DNA of 64,000 bases from Phycisphaerales bacterium. Lineage in GTDB: Bacteria; Planctomycetota; Phycisphaerae; Tepidisphaerales; Tepidisphaeraceae. The translations under genes were made by a program, and so were the position numbers. Location of the stretch: positions 1 through 64,000 of the forward strand of contig JADYZN010000024.1 of assembly GCA_020853095.1 (NCBI GenBank), in the 5' to 3' direction. The notes beneath the pieces were generated by a model. The model was not told the DNA's origin. It made no database searches and worked only from the letters and a program-made list of their open reading frames with translations. Positions 25,379-35,184 of the stretch are shown piece after piece. Each line of letters begins with the position of its first letter. Positions within the stretch are counted from its first letter, which is position 1.

Positions 25379-27361
25379 ATGTCTCTTTACACCATCGCCA
25401 CCAACGGGCAACTCGAACCGCATCTGCGACAGGAATGGCTGATCACCAACGGGCTGGGGGCATTCGCCTCCGGGACGGTTGTCGGGTGCAACACGCGCTG
25501 TTACCACGGGCTGTTGTGCGCGGCATCGCTGCCGCCGGTGGGGCGATTGATGATGCTCAACCGGATCGGGGAGGTTCTGGTGGATGTGGCGCATCCGGAG
25601 CATCCGTGCGACTTTTCCATCAACCAGTTCGTCGGGCGGTTTTCCCCGCGGGGCGATCAATATCTGCGGCAGTTTCAGCTCGATGGCATCGTCCGCTTCG
25701 ATTACGAGATCGACGGGACGCACGTGTCAAAGGAAGTGCAACTGTTCTGGATGCGGAACGTCGCCGCCGTGCGGTATGTGATTCGACCGCCGGCGGGCAA
25801 AACCGTTGAACTGCGTTTAAGCCCTTTTGTGAGCCTGCGGGATTTTCATTCGATCCTGCGCGCCGACGGCGTACAGATGCAGGTGCATGGTTCGGGCCAC
25901 GGCGCGGTCGTCCAGCGGGACCAGACCACGCTGCATCTGCAATCGGATGCCGCCGATTTCGTGGAACAGCCGCAATGGTGGAACGGCCACGTTTACGCGA
26001 TGGAGACCGACCGGGGGCTGCCCGATCACGAGGATTTGTTTACGCCCGGACATTTCGTTTTTCAGGCCGACCGCGAATCCCAGGTGATGCTGTGGGCTTC
26101 GTTGGAACCGGTGGAATCGATCGATTTTGACGCCCAGCGGCAGCGCCGTCGCGAGGCGCTGGGCACGGCGCTGTCGGGCGTGGGGTTGGAACGGCCCGGC
26201 ATCGCGCCGCAGCCGCCGGTTCGCTACACCGATGAGCCTTCGATGGCCATTCGCCGGCTGTTGCACGCGGCCGCCGATTTCGTGGTCGATCGCCGCTCGC
26301 CGGATGGGTCCATCGGCAAGACGATTCTCGCCGGTTACCCCTGGTTCGCCGACTGGGGCCGCGACACGATGATCGCGTTGCCCGGATTGCTTTTATGCAC
26401 CGGCCGGTTCGACGATGCCAAAGGCGTCCTGACGTTGTTCGCCCATTACGTCAGCGAGGGGATGATTCCCAACCGGTTCGATGATTACACCAACGAGCCC
26501 AGTTACAACACGGTGGATGCCAGTCTTTGGTTCATTCACGCCGTTCACGAATATCTGCGCTACACCAACGACACAAAGACCTATGAAGATCAATTGCGGC
26601 ATGCCTGCCGGCAGATCATCGACGGTTATCAGCGCGGCACGCGATTTCACATCAAAATGGACCCGGCCGACGGATTGATCACGCAGGGCGACGCCACCAC
26701 GCAGCTCACCTGGATGGACGCCAAACAGGGGGATCGGGTCTTTACGCCGCGCCAGGGCAAGCCGGTGGAGATCAACGCCCTGTGGCATCACGCGCTGAAA
26801 CTGATGGGCGACGACGACCTGGCCGGCCGGGTGGCCGAGAGTTTTCGCAAGGCGTTCTGGATCAGCCCGTTTCGCGGGTTGGCCGACGTCGTGCGCGACG
26901 GCCACCGGGACACCTCGCTGCGCCCCAACCAGATTTTCGCCGCCAGTTTATCCAACAGCCCGTTGACCCTTGACCAGCAGCGCGCCGTGGTCGAGGTGGT
27001 TCGACGCGAGTTGTTGACGCCGGTCGGTCTGCGCAGCCTGGCGATATCCGATCCGGGCTACATTGGCCGATACTCCGGCCCGCCGGTACAGCGGGATGCG
27101 GCCTATCACAACGGCACGATCTGGGGCTGGCTGATCGGACCGTTCCTGGAGGCGTGGCTTCGCACCAACGGCCATTCCTCGCAGGCGGTTGAGCAGGGCC
27201 GGCGGTGGCTGGAGCCGCTGCTGGACAGGATGCACAAGCTGACCATCGCGCAGATCAGCGAATGTTTTGAAGGCGATGAGCCGCATCGGCCGGTCGGATG
27301 CCCGGCCCAAGCATGGAGCGTCGCCGAAGTTCTGCGCATGGCGCTGGAACTGGGTTTGTGA
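25379..27361 (+). CDS. Glycogen debranching enzyme / amylo-alpha-1,6-glucosidase (GH133-like)
   Basis: 660 residues. The N-terminal GDE domain has EWLITNGLGAFASGTVVG and NTRCYHGLLCAA (residues 18-50). The C-terminal (alpha/alpha)6 domain has GYPWFADWGRDTMIALPGLL (319-338), the hallmark of archaeal/bacterial amylo-alpha-1,6-glucosidase, followed by NTVDASLWFIHAV and YHNGTIWGWLIGPF. It removes alpha-1,6-linked glucose from glycogen branch points. No Shine-Dalgarno is seen. A putative membrane protein gene starts 8 nt after its stop. No other glycogen gene is near. Confidence 0.9.
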   Translation: MSLYTIATNGQLEPHLRQEWLITNGLGAFASGTVVGCNTRCYHGLLCAASLPPVGRLMMLNRIGEVLVDVAHPEHPCDFSINQFVGRFSPRGDQYLRQFQLDGIVRFDYEIDGTHVSKEVQLFWMRNVAAVRYVIRPPAGKTVELRLSPFVSLRDFHSILRADGVQMQVHGSGHGAVVQRDQTTLHLQSDAADFVEQPQWWNGHVYAMETDRGLPDHEDLFTPGHFVFQADRESQVMLWASLEPVESIDFDAQRQRRREALGTALSGVGLERPGIAPQPPVRYTDEPSMAIRRLLHAAADFVVDRRSPDGSIGKTILAGYPWFADWGRDTMIALPGLLLCTGRFDDAKGVLTLFAHYVSEGMIPNRFDDYTNEPSYNTVDASLWFIHAVHEYLRYTNDTKTYEDQLRHACRQIIDGYQRGTRFHIKMDPADGLITQGDATTQLTWMDAKQGDRVFTPRQGKPVEINALWHHALKLMGDDDLAGRVAESFRKAFWISPFRGLADVVRDGHRDTSLRPNQIFAASLSNSPLTLDQQRAVVEVVRRELLTPVGLRSLAISDPGYIGRYSGPPVQRDAAYHNGTIWGWLIGPFLEAWLRTNGHSSQAVEQGRRWLEPLLDRMHKLTIAQISECFEGDEPHRPVGCPAQAWSVAEVLRMALELGL

Positions 27362-27369
27362 GCCATCCC

Positions 27370-28596
27370 ATGGCGGCATTGCGGGCCATATTCCTGCTTC
27401 TGTATTTTTCATCCATCACAGTCGCCGGCGTTCAGGTTTCATTTCCATTGCAAGGTTGGCATCGACCCGGCCAATACGTTCCGGTCTGCCTGAAGACCGA
27501 TGGGATGGTTGGCGATTTCACCCTGTCCGCACCCGGCGCGGTTGATACGACCATCCATCTGGACGGCGGCCAGCGCACCCTGGTTGTCCCGTGGCTGATC
27601 CTGCAGGCGAACAGGCAATTGCCGGCATCGACGGATGTTTTTTTGCGGGGTGTGTTTCCCGACCAGCGGTTGGTGGGGGTGGTCGGTTCCATTCCGGCCG
27701 ATCTTCAGCCGCTGTTTCCCAATCAACAGATCATCCCGTTGCCGCTGGATGAATCGGTGGCCCTGGATGGAGAGGCGGTTTGCTGGCAAACGCTCGATGC
27801 CGTGGTGATGGATGCCGGATGGTACGGGAGGATCGGCAGGTCAAAGGTTGAATCGCTGCTGGATGTGGGGCTGATGTTGGTGGTCATCGCGCCTTCCGAT
27901 GCGGTTTTCGGGTCGGAATTTCAATTTCGTGATGGATTGTGGATTGCCCGGCGATCAATTGCCGGCCCCCGTGGCGTGGTCTTGGGGGAGGAGGCTTATC
28001 TGCCCACTTATGGTTGGAAAGCGGACTGGCCGGTTTCGATTCGACGGCAATTGTTCACGTGGGCGGCTGTGTTGTCGTTGGTGATGTTGGCGATCGGCCG
28101 GCTGGGATGGAGATGGAACTGGCTGGTTCCATCCCTGCTGGCGTTGGCCGTCACGGGTGGGCTGACAATCTTCGCATGGCGTCATCCACCCATTTATTCG
28201 ATGCGGGCCGAGCTGCTCATCGGCGATTCCACCCTCACCCAGCACGACACCTGGTCGTATCAAACCGCACGCCAGACCAACATCGGCGGCCTGCGCTGGA
28301 TCGGACCGACCTGGCCGGCGCTGTTCAACTTCAATCAGATTTCACAAACGAAGCTGACTTTGCGATGCGGCTCGGATGGGCTTCCCCTCGCCTTCACCTA
28401 CACATTGTCTCCCAATTCAGCCCTCGCCTTTTGCACCCGCCGATTTTCATCCGTAGAGCCGGTTGCGACCGCTCGATTCGTCCAATCACCGACGCTTGAA
28501 TTGGCACGTCGGCTTTATCCGACGCTCATCCCCACCGGCCAGAGATCCCCATCGGATGCCGATGATCCGCCTGCCCTGATCCTCCGCCCCAGATAG
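27370..28596 (+). CDS. Conserved-looking membrane protein of unknown function
   Basis: 408 residues from ATG 27370. A hydrophobic N-terminus (LRAIFLLLYFSSITVAG) is a probable signal peptide. An extracytoplasmic region of about 210 residues follows, with a beta-rich start (VQVSFPLQGWHRPGQYVPVCLKT). Two transmembrane helices lie at about 233-252 (LFTWAAVLSLVMLAIGRLG) and 256-275 (NWLVPSLLALAVTGGLTIF), then a 130-residue tail. The layout resembles planctomycete membrane proteins that sit beside Bat or DUF4350-type genes, but I do not recognise it. It is co-directional with the debranching enzyme, 8 nt apart, and its end nearly abuts sucC. Confidence 0.7.
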   Translation: MAALRAIFLLLYFSSITVAGVQVSFPLQGWHRPGQYVPVCLKTDGMVGDFTLSAPGAVDTTIHLDGGQRTLVVPWLILQANRQLPASTDVFLRGVFPDQRLVGVVGSIPADLQPLFPNQQIIPLPLDESVALDGEAVCWQTLDAVVMDAGWYGRIGRSKVESLLDVGLMLVVIAPSDAVFGSEFQFRDGLWIARRSIAGPRGVVLGEEAYLPTYGWKADWPVSIRRQLFTWAAVLSLVMLAIGRLGWRWNWLVPSLLALAVTGGLTIFAWRHPPIYSMRAELLIGDSTLTQHDTWSYQTARQTNIGGLRWIGPTWPALFNFNQISQTKLTLRCGSDGLPLAFTYTLSPNSALAFCTRRFSSVEPVATARFVQSPTLELARRLYPTLIPTGQRSPSDADDPPALILRPR

Positions 28597-28597
28597 T

Positions 28598-29767
28598 TCA
28601 GGCCACGGCCGCGACGACTTTTTTGGCCGCGTCGGTCAGATCGGTCGCGGGGATCAGCGTGGGCAGTTCACCCTGCGCGGCCTTGAGGATTTCGCGGGCG
28701 CGGGTCACGTTGGTCCCTTCGAGACGAACCACCACCGGAACCTTGAATCCGACTTCCCGGCCGGCTTTGACCAGCGCTTCGGCGATCAGGTCGCACTTGG
28801 CGATGCCGCCGAAGATGTTGACCAGGATTCCTTTGACCTTGGTGTCGGAGAGGATGATCTTGAAGGCTTCGATGGCCCCCTCGGCCGTCACGCCGCCGCC
28901 AACGTCCAGAAAATTGGCCGGCTCGGCGCCGTGCAGCTTGATGATGTCCATCGTTGACATCGCCAACCCCGCGCCGTTGACCAGGCAGCCGATCGAGCCG
29001 TCCAGCGCGATGTAATTCAAGTTCGCCTTCTTCGCCCGCACATCCAGCGGTCGCTCCTGCGATTCATCGGCCATCGCCTCGATGTTCGGATGACGAAAGA
29101 GGGCGTTGTCGTCGAAATTGATCTTGGCGTCGATCGCCAGCAGTTTCCCATCGGTTGTGACCACCAGCGGGTTGATCTCGGCCAGCGAGGCATCGGTCGA
29201 GATGAACACCTTGGCGAGGTTCATCATCAGTTTGGCCGCCTCGTTTGCCTGTTTGCCCTCGAATCCCAGTTGAATGGCGACATCGCGGGCCTGGTAGGAT
29301 TGCAGTCCGATCAGGGGATGGAACGGGATCTTCAGGACTTTTTCGGGGGATTTTTTGGCGACTTCCTCGATCTCGACGCCCCCCTCGCTGCTGGCGATCA
29401 GGGTGATCGTCTGCCGCGAGCGGTCGATGGTCATGCCCAGGTAATACTCCTTGGCGATCTGCACCCCCGGCGCGACGATCAACACCGAGACCGGCACGCC
29501 TTCGGGGCCGGTCTGGTAGGAGGTCATGCGGTGGGTGAGCATGAATTGCGCGGCCTCGCGGGCCTCGGCTTCGTTGTGAACCAGTTTCACGAATCCGGCC
29601 TTGCCCCGGCCGCCGGCGTAGACCTGCGCCTTGACGACGCACATCTGACCACCGAACTGGCCAAACGCGGCGGCGGCTTCATCCACCGTCCGCACCACCT
29701 GCGCGGGGGGGATGGGAATGCCGTTTTCGGACAAAATCTGACGGGCCTGATATTCGTGTATCTTCAT
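28598..29767 (-). CDS. sucC: Succinate-CoA ligase (ADP-forming) beta subunit
   Basis: 389 residues, normal length for SucC. The ATP-grasp domain has MKIHEYQARQIL, VKAQVYAGGRGKAG, and EINPLVVTTDGKLLAIDAKI (Mg binding). The C-terminal CoA-ligase domain has SIGCLVNGAGLAMSTMDIIK and NIFGGIAKCDLIAEALV. With SucD it makes ATP from succinyl-CoA in the citric acid cycle. SucD normally follows directly, but here the downstream gene is convergent and only 1 nt away, so sucD must lie elsewhere. Upstream, 83 nt separate it from divergent queC. Confidence 0.94.
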   Translation of the reverse strand: MKIHEYQARQILSENGIPIPPAQVVRTVDEAAAAFGQFGGQMCVVKAQVYAGGRGKAGFVKLVHNEAEAREAAQFMLTHRMTSYQTGPEGVPVSVLIVAPGVQIAKEYYLGMTIDRSRQTITLIASSEGGVEIEEVAKKSPEKVLKIPFHPLIGLQSYQARDVAIQLGFEGKQANEAAKLMMNLAKVFISTDASLAEINPLVVTTDGKLLAIDAKINFDDNALFRHPNIEAMADESQERPLDVRAKKANLNYIALDGSIGCLVNGAGLAMSTMDIIKLHGAEPANFLDVGGGVTAEGAIEAFKIILSDTKVKGILVNIFGGIAKCDLIAEALVKAGREVGFKVPVVVRLEGTNVTRAREILKAAQGELPTLIPATDLTDAAKKVVAAVA

Positions 29768-29836
29768 GATGGTTCAGAAGGTTCGGGGAAATCGAAAATC
29801 AAATTACAAAAATCGAAAATTCCGAGTCTGGCACGA

Positions 29837-29842
29837 TACAAT
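29837..29842 (+). promoter_or_regulatory. Candidate -10 box for a leaderless queC transcript
   Basis: TACAAT followed by exactly 8 nt and the queC ATG at 29851. No Shine-Dalgarno. A weak TCGAAA lies 18 nt upstream. Confidence 0.45.
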
Positions 29843-29850
29843 CGACCGCC

Positions 29851-30564
29851 ATGAGACGCAACCACCGCAATGCCATCATCCTGCTCAGCGGAGGGCTGGA
29901 CAGCGCCACCTGCCTGGCGATTGCCCGGGCGCGGGGGTTTGCCCCGCTGTACACGATGGCGTTCGATTATGGCCAGCGGCATCGCCGGGAATTGTCGGCC
30001 GCCGCCGAAATCGCCCATGCGCAGGGCGCCGTCGAACATCGGGTGATCCACATCGACCTGCGGCAGTTCGGCCACAGCGCGCTGACCGACCGGATCGACG
30101 TGCCCAGGGACCGCGACGTCTTGTCGGCCCACGACATCCCCATTACCTACGTCCCCGCTCGCAATACGATCTTTTTAAGCTACGCCATGGCCTGGGCCGA
30201 GGTGCTCGACTGCCGCGACGTCTTCATCGGCGTCAACGCGGTGGACTACAGCGGCTATCCCGACTGCCGGCCGGAATTCATCGCCGCGTTTGAAACCATG
30301 GCCAATCTCGCCACCCGCATCGGCGTGGAAAACAAGACCGACGAAAACCGCTTTCGCATCCATGCGCCGTTGATCCGGATGAGCAAGGCCGAGATCATCC
30401 GCACCGGAATCGATCTGGGGGTGGATTATTCCCTGACCCACAGTTGTTACGACCCCACCGATGCTGGCCTGGCCTGCGGCCATTGCGACAGTTGCCTGTT
30501 GCGCAAAAACGGCTTCGCCGGCGCCGGCGTTCCCGATCCGACGCGCTATGCGCCGGCGCCTTAA
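29851..30564 (+). CDS. queC: 7-cyano-7-deazaguanine synthase QueC
   Basis: 237 residues. The PP-loop ATP-binding motif is [10 protein letters not shown] (11-20), and [14 protein letters not shown] follows. The C-terminal zinc site is in [24 protein letters not shown] (four cysteines). QueC converts 7-carboxy-7-deazaguanine to preQ0 with ATP and ammonia, toward queuosine in tRNA. No queD, queE or queF is adjacent. Its stop overlaps the stop of convergent rny by 4 nt. No preQ1 riboswitch is possible, since the candidate -10 box lies 8 nt from the start. Confidence 0.94.
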   Translation: MRRNHRNAIILLSGGLDSATCLAIARARGFAPLYTMAFDYGQRHRRELSAAAEIAHAQGAVEHRVIHIDLRQFGHSALTDRIDVPRDRDVLSAHDIPITYVPARNTIFLSYAMAWAEVLDCRDVFIGVNAVDYSGYPDCRPEFIAAFETMANLATRIGVENKTDENRFRIHAPLIRMSKAEIIRTGIDLGVDYSLTHSCYDPTDAGLACGHCDSCLLRKNGFAGAGVPDPTRYAPAP

Positions 30565-32111
30565 CGGGCGTATTCGACCGATCGCACCTCGCGGATGAGG
30601 GTGATCTTGATCTCGCCGGGATAGGTCATCTCGTTTTCGATCTTCTTGGCGATGTCGCGGGCGATTTTGGCGCTGATGCGGTCGTCCACCGCCTTGGCGT
30701 CCACGATCACGCGAACCTCCCGGCCGGCCTGGATGGCATACGCCTGTCGAACGCCGTCAAATCCCAGCGCGAGGTCTTCCAAATCCTGCAATCGCTTGAC
30801 GTAACGTTCCAGACTTTCACGCCGCGCGCCCGGCCGGCTGGCGCTGATCGCGTCGGCGGCCATGATGATGGGCGTGTAGGGCGTCGTGGCGGGCACATCC
30901 CCATGATGGGCCAGCGTGGCGTTGAGAACCGCTTCGGATTCGTTGAACCGGCGAAGGAACTCCATGCCGATCTGCGGGTGTCCACCTTCCTGTTCGTGGT
31001 CCATCGCCTTGCCGATGTCGTGCAACATCCCCGCCCGACGGGCGATCAGGCCGTCCAAGCCCAGTTCATCGGCGATCACCTGCGACAGATACGCCACTTC
31101 CAATGAATGTTTCAACACGTTCTGCCCATAGCTGGTGCGATAATGCAGCCGTCCAAGCATCGGCACCACCGGCTTGGCGATGTTGGGCAGATTGGCCTCC
31201 TGCACCGCCTCCTTGCCCAGCTTGATGAGGTTCTCATCCATCTCCTTGCTGACGACGGCGACCACTTCCTCGATCCGCGCGGGGTGAATCCGTCCATCCT
31301 GAACCAGCCGTTCCAGCGACATGCGGGCGATTTCGCGCCGGACGGGGTCAAAACAGCTCACCACCACCAAACCGGGCGTGTCGTCGATGATGACATCGAC
31401 GCCGGTGGCTTTTTCAAAAGCGCGGATGTTGCGGCCTTCGCGGCCGATGACCCGTCCTTTCATGTCGTCGCTGGGGATCACCACCGAGCTGACGGTGTGG
31501 TCGGCGGTCTGTTCAGAGGCGTATCGCTGAATGGCCTGAATGATGATCTGCCGGCTCTTGTCGCGCGCCTCCTCCTGCGATTGGTCGGTGATGCGCTGGA
31601 TCATCGCCCCGCATTCCAGCCGGCATTCGCTTTCCACCCGCTTCAACAGCAATTCCTTGGCCTGTTCGGTCGATAGCCCGCTGACCTGCAACAGCCGGTC
31701 CCGCTGTTCGCGGAGGATGGCTTCCAGTTCCTGTTCCTTGGTGGTGACGGCCTTTTCCCGCTTGTCCACGCGGCTTTCCAGGCCGTCCAGGTGCTTTTCC
31801 TTGACCGCGAGGGTGTCCAGCTTGCGTTCGAGGGTGTCTTCTCGCTTGGTCAGGCGCAACTCCTGATCTTTCAACTCCTTGCGGCTGGCTTCGGTTTCCT
31901 TGTCGAAGGCTTCTTTTTGTCGCAATTGCTCCTGCCGGGCGGCCAGTTCGATCTCCTTGGCCCGGTTTTGCGATTCCTTGAGGGTGTTGTCACGAAGTTG
32001 CTCGGCTTGCAGCCGGGCGCGGGCCACAGTGCTGCGGATGACAAATGTCAACACCATCCATGCGATGACAGCGCCGATAATCAGGCCGATGAACAGGCTG
32101 ATGATCCACAT
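30561..32111 (-). CDS. rny: Ribonuclease Y
   Basis: 516 residues. An N-terminal membrane anchor (about 3-25, [20 protein letters not shown]) is followed by a long coiled coil (about 30-150), a KH RNA-binding domain with [22 protein letters not shown] (218-239), and an HD domain with [13 protein letters not shown] (HD at 364-365) for metal-dependent endonuclease activity. RNase Y initiates mRNA decay at the membrane. Start ATG 32111; GGGGA lies 8 nt upstream. Length and architecture match the family. A 613-nt region of unclear content precedes it. Confidence 0.95.
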   Translation of the reverse strand: MWIISLFIGLIIGAVIAWMVLTFVIRSTVARARLQAEQLRDNTLKESQNRAKEIELAARQEQLRQKEAFDKETEASRKELKDQELRLTKREDTLERKLDTLAVKEKHLDGLESRVDKREKAVTTKEQELEAILREQRDRLLQVSGLSTEQAKELLLKRVESECRLECGAMIQRITDQSQEEARDKSRQIIIQAIQRYASEQTADHTVSSVVIPSDDMKGRVIGREGRNIRAFEKATGVDVIIDDTPGLVVVSCFDPVRREIARMSLERLVQDGRIHPARIEEVVAVVSKEMDENLIKLGKEAVQEANLPNIAKPVVPMLGRLHYRTSYGQNVLKHSLEVAYLSQVIADELGLDGLIARRAGMLHDIGKAMDHEQEGGHPQIGMEFLRRFNESEAVLNATLAHHGDVPATTPYTPIIMAADAISASRPGARRESLERYVKRLQDLEDLALGFDGVRQAYAIQAGREVRVIVDAKAVDDRISAKIARDIAKKIENEMTYPGEIKITLIREVRSVEYAR

Positions 32112-32724
32112 ATTTTAATCCCCAGTCGGGCGCGGCCGGCAAAGCGATTGGAAAAGCCATCGCCAAACCATTCGCACGGTGCGGAACTAAATGGGGAGGG
32201 TCAATTTGACGCGGCCGGGGAATGGGCCGGGGCAACGCTTATCCACGCCGGGGCGGGATTCGATCCATATCGGTTGCCTGTGGACAGACCGGTGGAGCAC
32301 GGCAGGGAATCGCCGATTGCGGCCAATCCAATGGCCGGACCTTCGCGCGATGGGCCATGGCATGAACCGGCACGGGGCGCAAAGTGGGCGCGGTTGCCGA
32401 ATTCGAGGGCTGGCGTTGCGCCAACCAGGCCAGCAGCAGCATCGCCAACAGTGAACAAAGCGTTAAAACCGCCATCCACATTGTCGGCCATGCGTACGCG
32501 AATTGAACTCCAACGTGTTCCACGATCTTATCAAAACTCTCGGTAGCAAAAGGACTTGCGCCGCGAGAGAGTTGCGTCAAAAGAACCTGTGGCGCGGCGT
32601 CGTCCGCAATCAGACGCCGCCCCCGACCATCACCAGACACAACGCCTGGGAACGGCCATCAATTGTCAATCATAATCATAACCGATCAGGCGGTTTTTGA
32701 CAAGTTTTAACCGTTGGCCGAGGG
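32112..32724. other. Region between rny and the ThuA-like gene
   Basis: 613 nt. The only plausible coding content is the minus-strand frame 32239-32640. The stretch 32641-32700 is AT-rich (TCAATCATAATCATAACC) and could hold a promoter for minus-strand genes. No repeat or RNA structure was recognised. Confidence 0.4.
32239..32640 (-). CDS. Possible small membrane protein upstream of rny
   Basis: 133 residues with a GTG start, doubtful. One strong hydrophobic helix lies at about 52-73 (PTMWMAVLTLCSLLAMLLLAW), with a polar N-terminal half and an Ala/Pro/Arg-rich C-terminal half. No Shine-Dalgarno and no recognisable family. An overlapping frame on the plus strand is also open, so the open frame alone is weak evidence in this GC-rich DNA. 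Translation might instead begin at the internal ATG of MWMAV. Confidence 0.3.
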   Translation of the reverse strand: MSGDGRGRRLIADDAAPQVLLTQLSRGASPFATESFDKIVEHVGVQFAYAWPTMWMAVLTLCSLLAMLLLAWLAQRQPSNSATAPTLRPVPVHAMAHRAKVRPLDWPQSAIPCRAPPVCPQATDMDRIPPRRG

Positions 32725-33477
32725 CTATTTTTTCTCACCCGAGGCCGATGGTTGATCGATCCACCCTTCGAGGCGCTGGCCAAAGGTGTGCTTGGCGGAT
32801 TCAGGGCAGGGGGCGGCCCAATGGACGGCGTTTTCGATGACCCGAAGCACGTTGGGGTTGTAATAGGTCGGGAAGGTTTCGTGTCCGGGGCGGAAATAGG
32901 CGATCTTCCCCTGGCCACGGGTCCAGGTGCAGCCGGAACGGAAGACCTCGCCGCCGCTGAACGAGCTGATCAGGAAGGTTGTTTCCGGTTCGGGGATGTC
33001 GAAGTATTCGCCGTACATCTCCTCTTCGGGGATGATGAAATGGTCGTCGATGCCCTGGACGATCCGGTGGCCGGGCCGGGTGACCCAGAGTATCTCCCGT
33101 TCATTTTTGCGTTCCCGCCATTTCAGGTCGCAGGTGGTTCCCATCAGTTTCCGGAAAATCTTGGAAAAATGTCCCGAATGGAGCACCACCATCCCCATGC
33201 CGGCCAGCACGCGGTGGTAGACGCGCTCGACGACCAGGTCGCGGCATTCGGCATGGGCCATGTGGCCCCACCAGGTGAGGACATCGGTGTTTTTGACCAC
33301 CTCTTCGGTCAGGCCGTGTTCTGTCTCATCGAGTGTCGCGGTGCGGACTTCAAGATTCTTGTTTTTCCGCAGATGGTCGGCGATCACCTCGTGCATCCCC
33401 CTGGGATAGATTTTGATCGCATCGGGGTTGTTCTTTTCGTGGCGGTATTCGCTCCAGATCGTAACGCGGATGGGCAT
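32725..33477 (-). CDS. ThuA-like (trehalose utilisation) domain protein
   Basis: 250 residues from ATG 33477 (GGAG 7 nt upstream). The N-terminus [13 protein letters not shown], the block [15 protein letters not shown], and [19 protein letters not shown] match ThuA-like class I glutamine-amidotransferase-fold proteins; the C-terminus has [31 protein letters not shown]. There is no obvious nucleophilic Cys at the elbow. ThuA supports disaccharide oxidation with a Gfo/Idh partner in rhizobia, but no such partner is adjacent. The exact reaction is unknown. It is divergent from the SGNH gene. Confidence 0.88.
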   Translation of the reverse strand: MPIRVTIWSEYRHEKNNPDAIKIYPRGMHEVIADHLRKNKNLEVRTATLDETEHGLTEEVVKNTDVLTWWGHMAHAECRDLVVERVYHRVLAGMGMVVLHSGHFSKIFRKLMGTTCDLKWRERKNEREILWVTRPGHRIVQGIDDHFIIPEEEMYGEYFDIPEPETTFLISSFSGGEVFRSGCTWTRGQGKIAYFRPGHETFPTYYNPNVLRVIENAVHWAAPCPESAKHTFGQRLEGWIDQPSASGEKK

Positions 33478-33545
33478 GGGATGGCTCCAGTTGATGGATG
33501 CAGACGGTAGTTGCCGGCGGGGATTTTCTCAAGGGCGCAATCGAG

Positions 33546-33551
33546 TATGAT
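33546..33551 (+). promoter_or_regulatory. Candidate -10 box for a leaderless SGNH hydrolase transcript
   Basis: TATGAT followed by exactly 8 nt and the ATG at 33560. No Shine-Dalgarno is present. Confidence 0.42.
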
Positions 33552-33559
33552 CCGTGCCC

Positions 33560-34222
33560 ATGAACAAGGAACTGGAAAAAATAGAAGCATTGCTGAGCCG
33601 TCCGGACCCCATCAAATGGCTTTTCACCGGCGACAGCATCACGCATGGCGCGCTGCACACCTTTGGGTGGCGGGATTACACCGAGCATTTCAGCGAGCGA
33701 ATCCGTTATGAAATGGCCCGCGTTCGCGATGTGATCCTCAAGACGGCCATCAGCGGCTGGCGAATCAAATTCATTCTCGACGATCTGCAATGGAACGTGC
33801 TGCAATATCAGCCGCACGTCGTCTCCATCGCGGTGGGGATGAACGATTGCAATGACGGCCCGGACGGGCTGGAATCGTTTCAGTCACAGTACCTGGAAGT
33901 GATCGATACGATCCACAAGCAAACCCAGGCGGCGGTGGTGGTGCATACGCCGCCGCGGATTTCGGCTCTGGACACGATCCGCTCGCAACATCTGCCCTCA
34001 TACGTCGATGCGATTCGCCGGATTGCGCAAAAGAGCGGCGCGTTGCTGATCGACGATTACGAACATTGGCAGGCGGCCGAAAAACGGGGCGTGTTGGCGT
34101 ACTGGCTGAGCGATGCCATCCACCCCAACGAGTGCGGCCACCGGGCGATGGCGCATCTGATGCTCCGGAAGCTGAACCTGTGGAAGGATGACAGCTTCGT
34201 CTGCCGGCTGTTTGTGCCGTGA
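33560..34222 (+). CDS. SGNH/GDSL-family hydrolase
   Basis: 220 residues from ATG 33560. Block I: WLFTGDSITHG (nucleophile Ser in GDS, about residue 23). Block II glycine near AISGWRIKF. Block III: VGMND with the oxyanion Asn. Block V: SDAIHPNECGH, giving the Asp-x-x-His pair. All four blocks are intact, so it is probably an active esterase, acting on acetylated sugars, lipids or acyl esters. No signal peptide is seen. It is convergent with the AguB-like gene (8 nt). Confidence 0.88.
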   Translation: MNKELEKIEALLSRPDPIKWLFTGDSITHGALHTFGWRDYTEHFSERIRYEMARVRDVILKTAISGWRIKFILDDLQWNVLQYQPHVVSIAVGMNDCNDGPDGLESFQSQYLEVIDTIHKQTQAAVVVHTPPRISALDTIRSQHLPSYVDAIRRIAQKSGALLIDDYEHWQAAEKRGVLAYWLSDAIHPNECGHRAMAHLMLRKLNLWKDDSFVCRLFVP

Positions 34223-34230
34223 TGGACGAA

Positions 34231-35178
34231 TCAATCGATGAATCGGCGGGTGAGGTTGTCGTAGGCGTCGATTCGGCGGTCGCGCAGGAAAGGCCAGTGG
34301 GTTCGGCTGAACTCCACCCGTTCCAGGTCGCAATCCACGATCATCACTTCCTCGCGATCCATGGATGCGCGCTGGATGACCTGTCCATCGGGGCCGCTGA
34401 CGAACGACTGGCCCCAGAAGAGGATGCCATCTTCGCTGGCCGGCCGGCCGTGGGCATCGGTGATTTTTTCCAGCCCGATGCGGTTGGGCGCGCAGACGAA
34501 ACAGCCGTTGGCGATGCCGTGGCTGCGCTGGATCAATTCCCATGATTCATGCTGGGCGGCGCCGTATTGTTCGCGTTCGCCGGGATGCCAGCCGATGGCG
34601 GTGGGATAAAACAGGATTTCCGCCCCCTGCAGTGCCGTCAGCCGTGCCCCTTCGGGATACCACTGGTCCCAGCAGATCAGCACGCCGATCTTGCCGTAAC
34701 TGGTTTCCCATGCGCGAAAACCAGTGTCGCCGGGGGTGAAATAGAACTTTTCGTAATACAGCGGATCGTCGGGGATGTGCATCTTGCGGTACACCCCTTT
34801 GATCGAGCCGTCGGTCTCCAGCACGACGGCGGTGTTGTGATACAACCCGCTGGCGCGCTTCTCGAACAGCGATGCGACGATGACCATCTTGTGCCGTCGG
34901 GCGATTTTGCCCAGGGCGTCGGTGCTGGGGCCGGGGATGGTTTGGGCCAACTTAAAAAAGCGATGGTCCTCGATCTGGCAGAAGTATTTGGAGCCGAACA
35001 ACTCCTGCGTGCAGAGGATTTGCGCACCTTTTTTGCCGGCCATATCCGCCAGACGAACCTGGTTGGCCAGGTTGGCCTCAAGATCATCCCCGCAGGCCAT
35101 CTGCGTCAGGGCGACCTTGACGATTCGTTGATGGGGACGGGGGGCCGTCGGCCCGGATTGATTCTTGCGTTTTGCCAT
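34231..35178 (-). CDS. N-carbamoylputrescine amidase (AguB-like)
   Basis: 315 residues. The nitrilase triad is E59 (LCTQELFGSKYFCQIED), K132 (YRKMHIPDDP) and C169 (GVLICWDQWYPEGAR). The blocks after E59 and after K132 (YYEKFYFTPGDTGF), and HPGEREQYGAAQHESW, are those of AguB, which hydrolyses N-carbamoylputrescine to putrescine, CO2 and ammonia. The agmatine deiminase AguA that usually accompanies it is not in the window. The first 15 residues are a basic extension. It starts 6 nt after holA on the same strand and is likely co-transcribed. Confidence 0.9.
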   Translation of the reverse strand: MAKRKNQSGPTAPRPHQRIVKVALTQMACGDDLEANLANQVRLADMAGKKGAQILCTQELFGSKYFCQIEDHRFFKLAQTIPGPSTDALGKIARRHKMVIVASLFEKRASGLYHNTAVVLETDGSIKGVYRKMHIPDDPLYYEKFYFTPGDTGFRAWETSYGKIGVLICWDQWYPEGARLTALQGAEILFYPTAIGWHPGEREQYGAAQHESWELIQRSHGIANGCFVCAPNRIGLEKITDAHGRPASEDGILFWGQSFVSGPDGQVIQRASMDREEVMIVDCDLERVEFSRTHWPFLRDRRIDAYDNLTRRFID

Positions 35179-35184
35179 GATGGT

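Noticed and set aside
29790-29820. Two AAATCGAAAAT-like repeats between sucC and queC
   Set aside because: Only about 10 nt each in an AT-rich promoter region; too short to support as a designed repeat.
31791-32546. Long plus-strand open frame opposite the start of rny
   Set aside because: It overlaps the certain rny gene antisense for about 320 nt and has low-complexity, shadow-like composition; GC-rich DNA opens such frames by chance.
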